Assembly (NCBI RefSeq): GCF_000002235.5
Contig: NW_022145532.1
Span: 1,225,380-1,289,379 of the forward strand
Reading direction: 5' to 3'
DNA: 64,000 bases
From: Strongylocentrotus purpuratus
Taxonomy: Eukaryota > Echinodermata > Echinoidea > Camarodonta > Strongylocentrotidae
The position numbers and the translations under genes were made by a program. The notes below the pieces were generated by a model that was given only the letters and a program-made list of their open reading frames with translations, searched no databases and had not been told where the DNA came from. Below, piece by piece: positions 1-10,780 of the stretch (positions are counted from its first letter, which is position 1; each line of letters starts with the position of its first letter).

Positions 1-306
1 GCGAATTGGATTCCACGAATTAGGAATCATAGTCCAGACAGGGGTTTATCCTCTTATTAGAACAATAATGGATAACAAAACTCAGATCATATAGTAGATT
101 AGTTAGGTAAATCACATTTTACTCAGACCTAGAGGAATACTGAGACTATTAAAGACCTTCATTAATCAGAGTTACCTAATCAAAATAACAGTGGTAGAGA
201 ACCAGTTTTACACCAGGTATTATAAGTAGGCATACAACAGATTAGGCAAACATAACACCACAAATAAAACCTAGCGCACAAATATATATATATAGCTAAA
301 GGATAC
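1..306. other. Left-edge intronic sequence of the ALG12-like gene
   Basis: This stretch lies downstream, in gene sense, of the sixth readable exon. I see no continuation of the protein here, so it is probably the start of the next intron. It is AT-rich and contains a short TA run near 283-293. Nothing else is recognised. Confidence 0.5.
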
Positions 307-410
307 ACCCCAGTTACTGCTCTTATTAAGGATTGTGTTATACCAGAAGACCACACCTTCTGGCCATAGCCATCGCTGCCAGAATATGGAGTCCACCAAC
401 ACTGTCGCCC
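307..410 (-). CDS. ALG12: ALG12 exon 6 (VDSIFW and [13 protein letters not shown] segment)
   Basis: Acceptor TTTTTCCAAATCAG. It encodes [20 protein letters not shown] and then [10 protein letters not shown], matching the luminal loop after the fifth helix region of ALG12. Two overlapping donors are possible, ending the exon at 309 (phase 1) or 307 (phase 0). The next exon is not in the window. Confidence 0.88.
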
Positions 411-3400
411 CTGATTTGGAAAAAGACAAAAAGAAAACATGAAATCAACACTTGAAATGTATGTTTACCTGTATTTTCAATGTGGATTAAACCTGGCTTT
501 ATAATTTTTTTTTTCTTTTTAATTGCACATTAATATGTGAACATCCTCCTTCCATATAAATTACTGTAACAAAATGAAATGAGAACAAGAAACTGAGAAA
601 TCAAGTGTATGATAAATTGATTTATGTTTATTCGCTTAGTTATCAAGTCACTGAAATTTGCTATAGATTTAAAAAATGTTGATATTTGGCAATTTACAAA
701 TAATGCATCTGACTAAAGCTACTTGTAACAAAGTCAGATATTTTGGCCAACTGTGTAATGTCTGACACATACCAAAGAATTGGTATTCCAGGATTCAAGA
801 ATTCAATATGAGCAGCTATATAACATGGCCTATTTCAATTAGTCTTGCGCCTGGATAAATCAGACCCTATGTTATGAATTTAAGGGTCTGTGCATGCAAT
901 TAACTAACCAAAACTTTGCTCAGTTTATTATCTATAGAAAATATATTAGAGAATGTTTTGGAAGTGAAAAACACAGGATACATGCTATTTGATAAAAAAT
1001 TAAGGGTAGAAATTCGCCCCTATCTCGATATGAAATGTAATCAAAAGAAATTTGATACAAACGAAGTAACACAAATGTTTTCATTATTTTAGTTAGTGAT
1101 TATGTCACATTAGTTTCATGTTTTGTACTATATATGATATATTACAATTGCATGAATTCTGTAGATAAACACCATTGTAAATAGCTGTTATTTTATGATA
1201 TGAACAAATAAAGTTCCTCGAAAGAGGATAAATAGAAATTAAAAAAACCTCACCAAGGCTGAGAATACCTCCCAGAGCTCCCCAGAAGATGACCTGAGGT
1301 ACTGCTAGTCTCTTGGACAGGAGTTCCATCAGGAGCATCAGTCCCATCAGCATACAAAGCTCAGAGCGGAAGACAATGATTGCAAAGGCAGTGTAGAGAA
1401 TGAAGGCTACATGATCCCGACGCATCCAGCCACTGATGGCACGCAGAGCTGTAAGAAAGCAGAATCAGTTTTATTGTCTAATGCAGGGCACAACACTAAC
1501 AGGTGCCCTGGACACATGGGCGCCCAAAATCTTTGTCTGCAACCCCAAGATTTAAAATATGTTTATGTCTGTGATAACTTAAAAGTATTAATAATAATAA
1601 TGATAATAATATTGATAATAAAAATAAATAATAATAATAATAATTATAGTGATAACAACAAAAAATAACTAGAAATATCGCAATTGGCATGAATGGCCTG
1701 CCATAGTTAAGTCCAACTTAAAGTTGATCTTAGTCTTTAATTGTGAAACACTCCCCAGATGTCATTACTGCTATTCAAGAACCATATAGCTATACATTAA
1801 GTACATTAATTACCATACCATATAGCAAAACGTATGTTTGAGTATCGTATGAATGAAACCTCCATAAAGTATCAGGGTCCTGTTCTTCTCTGAATGTCAT
1901 ATCATACGTGTGTAAGTGGGCAGGAGCACGTAATCTTGAGCATGTAATGATGATTGGCCAGCTGTCATGTCAAATGACCTCTTCCAAAATAGTCTCTTTA
2001 TTTGTGTTTGTTCCCTTCACACAGCATTTATTTATAAGAGGTTTAGTACAATTTTTGGAAGTCTGAACAGGCCAAGAGTCTCACCTCAGCCCCAGAAAGA
2101 CATAAACAATGTCAAAGAGATTAATCAGTCAATTTACTTTGGCAGGTATACCCTAACAAGATCATAAACAGAGCAACATTTGAAGGGTCTATGACTGTAA
2201 GCCAGACATTCCTGGCATACCACACATCTTACTAAGTCAATGTAAGTCATGCTTCAACTGAGATACCTAATGCGCTGTCAGTATAGGTCAGCAGTCCATT
2301 TCATACATTATGTTTAATGAATAAGTGAGAAAACACATGGTAGGGCATTGGAATAGGTGAGCATATGACACTCCATACAGTCACTATAAAGATGGTTTGG
2401 AGTGGAACAGTATAGTATTAATGACTGCTTTGAGAGAAATAGTTGTTTTTATACGCTCAAGGGAAGGTTAGAATTGTGCTATTACCTGAGGCGTGCCGAG
2501 GGCAATAGCCCAATTGTAACCTTCCCGAGAGCGTATAAAAACAACTACTTCTCGAATATTAAAGCAGTCATTAATACTTTTATATGCCAAAAAAAAATAG
2601 ACTAAAAAATAAAAAATAAAAAATAATTTTTTTTTGTCGAAGATGGGATTCGATCTCTTGCGTACAAAAGGTGATGAAACTAAAATCAGCGCCTTAAACC
2701 GCTCGGCCATCGTGCTCTGTCACCATATCTAGCAGTTTTCTCTAATATATACATTAAAATGGATTGAAAACGGCTTTGCGTGGTGGATGCTTCGCCGCTG
2801 CTCCATTAAACGGGCCCTTCTTTTACTTTTACTTTTGCAATGCATATTGGCACGAACTTAGATCAAGATCTATCGGCAGATGTTGTTTTTTTTGTTTTTG
2901 GAAGTTTATTTTCGTCTTCATGTCAACAATGCAAGATAAAATTGTCGGTAAAATCGATCGAGATTCAATTGTATTGAAATTACCAACCAATTCTTCGCAC
3001 ACGTACGGTATCCTCGATCGCTCAGACCATTTTTTAACATGTAAACCTATGGGGTAACCATGGAGACTGAACTATTTTCCCGGTAACCATGGTTACTGGG
3101 ATTTTAGAACTGTTTTAACCATGGTTACTGGGAATTTTACAGAAATAGTTAAAGTTTATGAATGCAATTTAGACCAATCAGATGGCTGGATTTCTTAAGT
3201 GAGGTATATAATTGACTACATTGTCTTTCCACTAATGAAATTTGAACAACACAGCAAGATCTGTGGTAATTCAAAGAAAAGTTCTGTTGTACAACTACAA
3301 GTTGAAGTAAACAGGACACATCCACACACTATGCAAATCCCCCCTTTCCTTAAAGATAAAGACCAGTTATGGTCATGCGATAGCATTGTGAAAGAAACGT

Positions 3401-3978
3401 TGTGGAATCGATCAGAAAAGGTTGATTATCTAGCATATAAGTATTGGTGTGTACTGCAAGGTTCTGGAATCACCAATAGATAAACTAATTTACCAAATAT
3501 ATCAAATAGTAGGCGGTTTCCCGGCAAATTTTTTATCATCATGTATTAGTCAAAACATATTCTTTCACATGATTGGTAATAAGAGCTTCCATTTCATTTT
3601 TTGAAGGAGGGAGGGAGGGAGGGAGGGAGGGAGGGAGGGAGGGAGGGAGGGAGGGAGGGAGAGAGAGAGAGATGATTATTATTACAATTACGACTCACCA
3701 ATCGCAAGTGCAAATATGTTAGGTAGTGGACGAGACGCATAAAACAAGAAGTGACTCTGTGACAATGTGAGAAGAACAAGGTATCTTGAGACATCCCGCC
3801 CAAAGATATCAGCAACGCTTGAACGGAAGGAGTTGAATGATGATACGACTATCACAGCAAGCATGGCACGCACTGCAGAAAGAGAAAAGTAAATAGAATT
3901 CTTAATACGTTTAAAAAATGTTTTAAAGCAGTTCTGAGTGTTTGTTTGCCCTAAAATTGTTCAAAATCCACTTTTTCA

Positions 3979-4029
<51 letters not shown>

Positions 4030-6709
4030 ATGTATTTCTGTTTATCCCATTTTACAGTATTTTTTAAGACTTCCATTTAAGTCCTGTGTTATAAAAAGTA
4101 CCTATATGAATGTCTCCTTAATATTTGGCAGGAAATATTAAAATGATTAAGTCCAATCCACAGTCCAATCTCCAAAATATCCTTTAAGCATGATGGACGT
4201 CAAATATCTGTTCATTATTTAGTATACAATACTACTTCAAGATGCATCATTCATGATCATTGCATTTTTGGTGCTCTGCTAATTGCATGATATACTGAAT
4301 AAGAGTAAGAATCTATCACATATAAGATTTGGATTTCGCACAGCAAAATGCCTGAACTGCACATTTGTGAGCATGCCAAAGACAGAATGACAGGTTTATG
4401 ATTTCTATATTCAAGCTCAAAGCCATGTGTTATGATTGCATTTCTTGATCTCTGCTAAACACTACCGGCATACATGTAGGAAACTTTCATCAGAATATGC
4501 ATCAACAGAAGATACTCTTGAATTTTTTAAAAGCATCTACAGCATTCCCAAAGGCAAAAAAAAATCTGAGGATAATAGCTATTGATTGAGTCACAATGTT
4601 TATGATGGTTTTCCACTCACGTTCCCCTGCTTTTCTCCATCTCTTATCAGTTTATTTGGCAGAAAACACATGATATCAAAATACAGAATTAAAAATAATT
4701 AATTAATAGCAACTCACACAAAAATACATGAACACTGGGTGCACCTGGTTGTGCAGCCAGGCCTTGGGCAAAGTTAACCAAGTAACTATAGTCCGCAGAC
4801 CGCCCTCACGTTTCATGCAGTTGGTGATGCATTGTGGGGCATGGATGTTGAAACATTGGAACATTGTGATCAGCAGATGTATACTTAAATCTGAATTAGT
4901 GTCAATAGAATACCCTGTCTTTATCATTGCAATATCGCAATGGGTTATGCTTCTATGGGTCATTTATTCGTTGGTTAACTGTTTTGACTCAAACCCTGTT
5001 CTCTCGCATAATCATCGCAATAAATTTTGATTAATCAACAAAATATAGTACTTATTGTCCATAATTACCAATATATTGTGCACTCAATTTTGTAGCACCA
5101 AGATGCAGGAGGCTGCAGAGTACCACAAACGGTGAAGATAAGAAGCTGATGAAGAGAGGTCCAAGAAAGGACCTTGGTACAACCCCAGGAAATTCTAAAT
5201 GATCATACTACAAGAACAAAAGAAAGAGGTAGAAACAGTTTAAATACAGTACATGAGTACAGGCCATTCTTTGAAGATTGAAACACAGATTAAAAACTAA
5301 ACCATTGATTAAATTCTTAATCATAATGTGACAAGAAATTTCCCTATTCAGTTTGATAATTTTCAAGCTGCAAGAATGTTATAGTCTTTGAGAATGCCTT
5401 TATGAATACTGTAAAGCCACACTTAATATACAATTTTTAAGTGTCCTAAGGTAAACATTAGAAAACAACACTAAATGTAATCAAGAATTGGTCTATGCAT
5501 GATGATATGGTCCTCTTTCATGTTTTTTCTTCAGTCTTACAGGCAAAAAAATAATAATCATGACATTCAAACCTTGAATTAGAGAGAAGAGAGCAGGAAA
5601 ATAGGTAAAATAATGAAGACCACACTTACAGCACTTATGTTGGAGCGATGAAATAAGATATCATGTGTCCCCTGTAAGTTGAAACTCTCTTCTACCTTGG
5701 TGTAAGGGCAGGCTATGAGATGAACCAATGGGGTCACGTAGAGGAGGATGGAGAGACCAAGATCGACCTGTTTTTTTTATAGTGTGGTAAAGACAGTCAA
5801 AGTGTTAAACTAGAAGATTCACAAACACTAGTAAAACACAACGCAACAGAGAAAAATCAGCTGCAGTTTCTTCAAGGGTAGTGGTCGGATTCTAAATGTT
5901 TATATCCAGCACTGGGGGCTCACAATGATTAGGAAAAGGTAAATCTATAGCATGGACAAAATACAATTAACATTTTAAACACTAATGAATACTACGTGCT
6001 GAGAGGCAGCAATTGCACACAATACACACATCGCACACTAATGCACATAATGAATACGAAGTGGCTGATCGTCAAGTTTGACAGTCGACTCACGATTTGA
6101 GTTCTCAAATTATTCATCGGTAAGTTGAAAAAATGGTATTTTACTGCTAGTTGGGTGTCATCAATTGTCAGAGTAAAGTACCAATTTGAGTGAGATCAGT
6201 TGAGTTTTGTACAGTGGTGTTTGAAATGTCGAGAATCAATAGAACATCCAGGATAGTTGCAGCTATGCGTGGAAAATTTGTATGTCATCTTTTTACTATT
6301 TAATAATTTAGTCTTAGAAACAACATTGTTACTAGATCTAGAGTCTAGACTAATTATAACTTTTATAAGTTCACATTTCACAAGCACAAATTATTTAATT
6401 TTCCCTAATCAATGCAGTAAATCTATAATTTGTCCTAATGTATTGAGAGTTTCTAGTGGTTGATAAACTTTTTCGACCACCAGTTTAACCTGTTGATTTT
6501 TAACTTTGATTCAGGAGCTTTACATTACCACACAAATTTCAATGGACAGGACTGGAGTGAGGAGCTTCTTAAAAATACTTGAACTGTTTACTTACGGAAT
6601 AAGCAGCCCGTTCTTTCATCCTCTGTTCTCGTTCCCGAGATTCCGTCACTCTAGCCGGTTCTACAATTTCTCCACTAGCTTCTCTTATTCGAACTCGTTT
6701 CTTGCTCAT
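307..6709 (-). CDS. ALG12: ALG12-like dolichyl-P-Man:Man7GlcNAc2-PP-dolichol alpha-1,6-mannosyltransferase, 5' part, six exons
   Basis: Host gene, read on the minus strand from an ATG at 6709-6707, incomplete at the left edge. Six exons joined at GT-AG sites (6709-6596, 5767-5630, 5207-5069, 3872-3699, 1448-1254, 410-about 307) keep phase throughout and give about 288 codons, roughly the first three fifths of the family length. ALG12 is a GT22 multi-pass ER membrane enzyme that adds the eighth mannose to the lipid-linked oligosaccharide, using dolichyl-phosphate mannose. Segments I recognise against remembered human ALG12 are [16 protein letters not shown] (first luminal loop, with the acidic pair expected for GT22), [28 protein letters not shown] and [12 protein letters not shown]. 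Hydrophobic stretches between them fit membrane segments. Orthology is an inference from these motifs, but several long matches in the right order make it strong. Confidence 0.9.
411..1253 (-). other. ALG12 intron 5
   Basis: 843 bases between exons 5 and 6, AT-rich, with a T-run at about 503-520. I see no further exon, mobile element or RNA gene in it. Confidence 0.75.
1254..1448 (-). CDS. ALG12: ALG12 exon 5 ([12 protein letters not shown] segment)
   Basis: Acceptor TTTCTTACAG, donor CTTG|GTGAGG, phase 1 at both ends. [11 protein letters not shown] is essentially identical to the human protein and is the most diagnostic stretch of the gene. It is followed by a leucine- and methionine-rich membrane segment. 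Confidence 0.95.
1585..1650. repeat. AAT/TAA trinucleotide microsatellite
   Basis: Interrupted run of TAATAA and AATAAT units within ALG12 intron 4. Low-complexity ORFs that cross it (poly-Asn, poly-Tyr) are artefacts. Confidence 0.9.
2414..2578. repeat. 165-bp near-palindrome (fold-back, MITE-like)
   Basis: The arms start AGTATTAATGACTGCTTT and end in the reverse complement of that sequence. They continue through GTTGTTTTTATACGCTC, GGGAAGGTTA and CTATT to a centre near 2493-2497 (around GGCGTGCC). Pairing is imperfect but extends across essentially the whole length. This is typical of a fold-back or MITE-type repeat, or of a structured RNA encoded by a SINE body. No target duplication is clear. 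Confidence 0.8.
2635..2716 (-). repeat. tRNA-Leu-like SINE head or tRNA pseudogene
   Basis: On the minus strand this reads as a tRNA-like sequence with a perfect A box TGGCCGAGCGG at its 5' side, GGCGCTG.TTTTAG (anticodon-like TAG), and a degenerate B box AGATCGAATCC. The overall order resembles tRNA-Leu(UAG). The acceptor halves do not pair, so it is not a working tRNA. T-runs and A/T-rich sequence follow directly on the same strand, and the 165-bp palindrome lies just beyond, so head, tract and palindrome may form one SINE-like unit. Confidence 0.6.
3053..3128. promoter_or_regulatory. Cluster of X-box-like palindromes in intron 4
   Basis: GTAACCATGGTTAC at 3083-3096 is a perfect palindrome fitting the RFX X-box pattern GTNRCC-NN-GGYNAC. 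A near copy, TTAACCATGGTTAC, lies at 3115-3128 and a half copy, GGTAACCATGG, at 3053-3063. The two full copies share the downstream ACTGGGA..TTTTA, so they are also a short local repeat. Binding is inference only. Confidence 0.35.
3605..3672. repeat. (GGGA)n then (GA)n microsatellite
   Basis: About 14 units of GGGA followed by a short GA run, just inside intron 4. In the transcript sense it is a (TCCC)n pyrimidine tract close to the exon 4 donor. Confidence 0.95.
3699..3872 (-). CDS. ALG12: ALG12 exon 4 (membrane segments, RPLPN motif)
   Basis: Acceptor TTTCTCTTTCTGCAG, donor ATTG|GTGAGT. It encodes hydrophobic helices and the FYASRPLPN stretch that corresponds to FYCTRTLPN in human ALG12. 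The phase is 1 at both junctions. A (GGGA)n microsatellite begins only 27 bases past the donor. Confidence 0.93.
3873..5068 (-). other. ALG12 intron 3
   Basis: 1.2 kb with a TA microsatellite at 3990-4027. A 4728-4960 stretch is less AT-rich and open in both directions, but it shows no family resemblance that I recognise and is not needed by the ALG12 reading frame. Confidence 0.7.
3990..4027. repeat. (TA)n microsatellite
   Basis: About 19 uninterrupted TA units in ALG12 intron 3. Confidence 0.95.
5069..5207 (-). CDS. ALG12: ALG12 exon 3 ([12 protein letters not shown] segment)
   Basis: Acceptor TTTTGTTCTTGTAG is followed by codons for [17 protein letters not shown] and then a hydrophobic segment. 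It ends in phase 1 at ATTG|GTAATT. The split codon gives valine with exon 4, producing YIVRA, which matches the family's LIVRG. Confidence 0.92.
5208..5629 (-). other. ALG12 intron 2
   Basis: 422 bases of AT-rich sequence between exons 2 and 3; nothing else recognised. Confidence 0.75.
5630..5767 (-). CDS. ALG12: ALG12 exon 2 (first membrane segment and luminal CPYTKVEES loop)
   Basis: 46 codons, phase 0 at both ends. It encodes a hydrophobic stretch followed by [17 protein letters not shown] and THDILFH, the hallmark first luminal region of ALG12. The donor is GCT|GTAAGT. The acceptor is ACAG preceded by an A-run instead of a strong pyrimidine tract, with TGTCTTTACC further upstream, so it looks weak. 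Confidence 0.9.
5768..6595 (-). other. ALG12 intron 1
   Basis: 828 bases between the putative first coding exon and exon 2, AT-rich, with no other recognised feature. Its existence depends on exon 1 being assigned correctly. Confidence 0.6.
6596..6709 (-). CDS. ALG12: ALG12 exon 1 (start codon, 38 codons)
   Basis: Starts at an ATG in the context AAAATGAGC and ends at a good donor, TTCC|GTAAGT, in phase 0. It encodes a very charged, cytosolic-looking N-terminus beginning [10 protein letters not shown] and ending KERAAYS. This part is not conserved in ALG12 proteins I remember, so the assignment rests on the start, the donor and the matching phase with exon 2. Another 5' exon is possible. Confidence 0.62.
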
Positions 6710-6960
6710 TTTGGAAGGTTTTGTTAGCTGACAAGACAGGAGACCTTTTGTCTAAGTAGACTTTGAAGTTGAGCATCAAAAATAGCGGCGAGCTGAGCTG
6801 AATTTGGCGACTGCTAGTTCGCGACCACTAAAAGGTCAATGTACGTTCGCGCTCCATATACGTGGTTAAAACCTAGATAAAGAATAGTGCGTACGGTTTA
6901 CGCACAATAGTCCCATCAGTATACTTTTCTGCGGGTATAAGATACTGTACAAATACTGCT
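6710..6960 (-). promoter_or_regulatory. Probable 5' UTR and promoter region of ALG12
   Basis: The sequence just upstream of the ATG, between the gene and the start of the satellite at about 6.96 kb. It is less AT-rich than the introns and has several CpGs (for example around 6783-6870), as expected for a housekeeping promoter. I see no convincing TATA box and cannot place the transcription start. Confidence 0.35.
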
Positions 6961-8912
6961 GTGGCTTTCGTCTCGCAACTAGAAGAAAGTTACCCTCCTC
7001 CCTACTTTTCGTTAAAAATCCTTTTTCTTAATTATTTACACCAGGTGATAGGGGAGATAGTGCATGAGAACCCCATATATGTCCAGCTCTGGAACACTCT
7101 TCTCAAAATTTGTCAGATTGATTTAAAGTTTGGGATAATTTCAGAATTTTTAGGAAATGATCACCGCCTTGGTGGTTAGTGGTCGCGGGGTAAGGGGAAC
7201 TTCACCCCGCCCCCTCCCTACCTTACGCCGACATTTCGGTTTCTTAGTTATTTACACCAGGAGATAGCGGAGATTGTGCACAAGAACCCCATATGTGTCG
7301 AGTTCTGAAACACTCTTCTTAAAATTCGTCAGATTGATTCAAATTTCGGAATAATTTCAGAATTTTTAGGAAATGATCACCACCTCGGTGGTTAGTGGTC
7401 GCGGGGTAGGGGAAACTTCACCCCCTCCCTACCTTACGCCGACATTTCTGTTTCTTAGTAATTAATACCAGAAGATAGGGCAGATGGTGCACAAGAACAT
7501 TATGTCCAGCTCTGGAAAACTCTACTCAAAATTTGTCAGATTGGCCAGTTCGGGATAATTTCAGAAATTTCAGGAAATGGGTAGCGTCTTGTTGGTGGTT
7601 AGCGGTTGCGGGGTAGGGGGAACTTTCACCTCCCCCTACCTTACGCCGATATTTCTGTATCTTAGTTATTAACACCAGAAGATAGGGGAGATGGTGCACA
7701 AGAACCCCATATAATGTCCAGCTCTGGAACATTCTACTCAAAATTTGTCAGATTGGTTTAAAGTTCGGGATAATTTCAACATTTTCAGGAAATGATCACC
7801 GCCTTGGTGGTTAGTGGTCGCGGGGTAGGGGAAACTTCACCCCCTCCCTACCTTACGCCGACATTTCTGTTACTTAGTTATTACCACCAGAATATAGGGG
7901 AGATGGTGCACAAGAACATTATGTCCAGCTCTGGAACACTCTACTCAAAATTGGTCAATATTGGTTTAAAGTTCGGGATAATTTCAGAAATTTCAGGAAA
8001 TGATCACCGCCTTGGTGGTGGTCGCGGGGTAGGGGAAACTTCACCCCTCCCTACCTTACGCCGACATTTCTGTTTCTTAGTTATTTACACCAGAAAATAG
8101 GGTAGATGGTGCACAAGAACCCCATATAATTTATGTCCAGCTCTGGAACACTCTACTCAAAATTTGTCAGATTGGTTTAAAGTTCGGGATAATTTGAGAA
8201 ATTTCAGGAAATGGGTAGCGTCTTTTTGGTGGTTAGCGGTCGCGGGGTAGGGGGAACTTTCACCCCCCCCTCCCTACCTTACGCCAACATTTCGGTTTCT
8301 TAGTTATTTACACCAGGAGATAGCGGAGATTGTGCACAAGAACCCCATATGTGTCAAGTTCTGAAACACTCTTCTTAAAATTCGTCAGATTGATTCAAAT
8401 TTTGGAATAATTTCAGAATTTTTAGGAAATGATCACCGCCTTGGTGGTTAATGGTCGCGGGGTAGGGGGAACTTTCACCCCCTCCCTACCTTACGCCGAC
8501 ATTTCTGTATCTTAGTTATTAACACCAGAAGATAGGGGAGATGGTGCACAAGAACCCCATTTTATCCAGCTCTGGAACACTCTACTCTAAATTTGTCAGA
8601 TTGGTTTAAAGTTCGGGATAATTTCAACATTTTCAGGAAATGCGCCTTGGTGGTTAGTGGTCGCGGGGTAGGGGAAACTTCACCCCCCCCCCCCGCTCCC
8701 TGCCTTACGCCGACATTTCTGTTTCTTAGTTATTAACACCAGAAGAAAAGATAGATGGTGCACAAGAACCCCATATAATTATGTCCAGCTCTGGAACACT
8801 CTACTCAAAATTTGTCAAACTGGTTTAAAGTTCGGGATAATTTCAGAATTTCAGGAAATGATCACCGCCTTGGTGGTTAGTGGTCGCGGGGTAGGGGGAA
8901 CTTCACCCCCTC
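6961..8912. repeat. Satellite of about nine ~213-bp units
   Basis: Head-to-tail units sharing GGT(C/T)GCGGGG, CTCCCTACCTTACGCC, GACATTTCTGTTTCTTAG, GGAGATGGTGCACAAGAA, GTCCAGCTCTGGAACACTCT and GGAAATGATCACCGCCTT. The GGTCGCGGGG anchor falls at 7181, 7397, 7604, 7816, 8020, 8238, 8453, 8659 and 8882, a spacing of 204-223 bp. Units differ from each other by substitutions and small indels, so the array is moderately old. The first unit, near 6961, is degenerate. The last is cut short at the CAGTGGCGTACCTG boundary. I see no coding or RNA gene in it. Confidence 0.9.
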
Positions 8913-8999
8913 CAGTGGCGTACCTGGGGTGTTCCGTCAGGGGGGGGCAAGCGATCGAACCAAAACAAAAAGGTGATGCTAATTTTCACTTCTGGCGAG

Positions 9000-10780
9000 C
9001 GAGCGGGCGAAAAAATATATTTAAGTAACGTTTGGTATATAAACCGGTATTGTTGCAAGTCGGGGGTGGGCATATTTTGTTAGCCACGTTGATTTCATTT
9101 TTGCAAGCGAGCGTAGCGAGCAAGAAAAAAAATCCCTTCTTTTTTAATATTTGCCACTTAAACTTGGTCCAATTGTCCCATGCCGGGTGCGGGAACAATA
9201 TTGTGTTTAGGGTGATTTTATACCCATTTTAGCTAGCGAGCGAAAATACACCTTTCTCTTAATGAATTGCTATATAAAACTTGTTTCATTGTTGCAGGTC
9301 GGGGCGGGCACAATCGTGTGTAAGGCAATTTCAATCCCAATTTGGCGGGCAGGCAACCCCCCCCCCCCTACATTTCTCTTTATAATGATATTGTAACAGG
9401 TCAGTGGTGGGCCCATAATTCCACGAGCTAGCGAGCGAAAAATAACTTCTCTACGGTGAGAACATGGTACATAAACTTGATTTCATTGATCCATGGGACA
9501 TCAGGGACATGATTATTTAAAGCGATGTTATTTCTGTTTAGGCAAGCGAGCGTAGCGAGTGAGCAAAATTTTTGTAATGATAATTGGTTCATAAATTTCA
9601 GGTTTTTTTGTTGCAGGTCAGGGCTTACACAATCATGTCTAAGGTGATGTTAATTCCGTTTTTTCGAGTGAGCACACCAAAACTTCTTTGAATAATGTTC
9701 GGTACATAATTATTAACTAGTAATGTTGTTGCAGGTTAGGGCGGGCACGTTAGCGATGTTAATTTCATTTTGGCGAGGCGAGCGTAGTGAGCAAGAATAA
9801 AAAAATCGCTTCTTTTTTTAATAATAATATTGCCAATTAAACTTGGTTCATTTGTCCTCAATGAATTACTACATAAACTTTGTATCATTGTTGCAGGTCG
9901 GGGGTGGGTACAATCGTGTTTAAGCCAATGTCAATCCCATTTTGGTGGGCAGGCAAAACAAAATTAATGATGATTGGTGCATAATTTTCAGGTTTTTTGT
10001 TGCAGGTCGGGGCTTACACAATCATGTTTAGGGTGATGTTAATTCCATATTGGCGTATTTAGGGAGCGTAGCTAGCGAGCAAACCAAATTTTCTTTGATT
10101 AACGTCTGGTACATAATTATCAACTGGTAATTTGTTGTAGGTTGGGGTGAGCATGTTTGTTAGCGATGTTCATTGTAAAGACAGCGTAGCAAGAGAGGGT
10201 AAAACAAAAAACAAATCAACTCATATATCAATCACTAAAATCAATCAATTCATCAATTCTGGCGAGCGAGGAAACAATATCTCTCAAAATAACGTTCGGT
10301 ACTTTAATATTTACTGGGATTTTCGTTGCAGGCAAGGGAGCGCACATATTTTGGTAGGAATGTCAATTCCATTTTGGTGAGCGATCATACCGATGCAAAA
10401 AAAAAAATCAATTTTCTTTTAATAGAAATTAATACATAAACTTGGTTTTATTGGTGCAGGTCGGGATGGGCGCAATCGCGTTTAACACGATATCAATTCC
10501 TTTTTGGCGAGAGGGCGAAAAAACACTTCTATTTTTAATGATATTGTTGCAGGTCAAGGGTGGGCACAATTGTTTTCAAAGCAATGTCTATTTCATTTAT
10601 TCGCGAGCGAGCGTAGCGAGCGAGAAAAAATGAATTAGTCTCTTTTAATAACATTTGGTACATAAACTGGGTGTTATGGTTGCCATGGTTGCAGGTCGGG
10701 GCCAGTCGGGGCAGACACAATTGTATTCTAGGCAACGCTAATCCTTTTCTTTTTTTCAGAGGGACGAGCAAGTGAAAACA
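9000..10780. repeat. Degenerate tandem repeat with GCGAGCGAGCGTAGCGAGC motif
   Basis: Roughly a dozen variable units of about 100-240 bp. Each has some form of TTGTTGCAGGTCGGGG.GGGCACAATC.TGTTTA, then AATTCCATTTTGGCGAGCG, AGCGAGCGTAGCGAGC, AAGAAAAAA and GTTCGGTACATAAACTTGG. Copies of the GCAGGTC core are visible near 9053, 9294, 9613, 9729, 9892, 10002, 10135, 10327, 10455, 10550 and 10690. It is more diverged than the neighbouring 213-bp satellite and shares no sequence with it. No ORF has protein-like features. Confidence 0.75.

Larger units (their letters stand above)
1449..3698 (-). other. ALG12 intron 4 (2.25 kb, repeat-bearing)
   Basis: The largest intron. From left to right it holds an AAT-type microsatellite, a 165-bp near-palindrome, an A/T-rich tract, a tRNA-Leu-like SINE head, X-box-like palindromes and a (GGGA)n run beside the 5' splice site. 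These are listed separately. The remainder is unremarkable AT-rich sequence. Confidence 0.75.

Noticed and set aside
3594-3873. Ser/Pro repeat ORF (SLPPSLPPS)
   Set aside because: Translation of the (GGGA)n microsatellite in the intron, in a frame other than that of exon 4.
4703-5030. Overlapping 86- and 100-residue ORFs in intron 3
   Set aside because: No recognised family, overlapping on opposite strands, and not required by the in-phase ALG12 exons.
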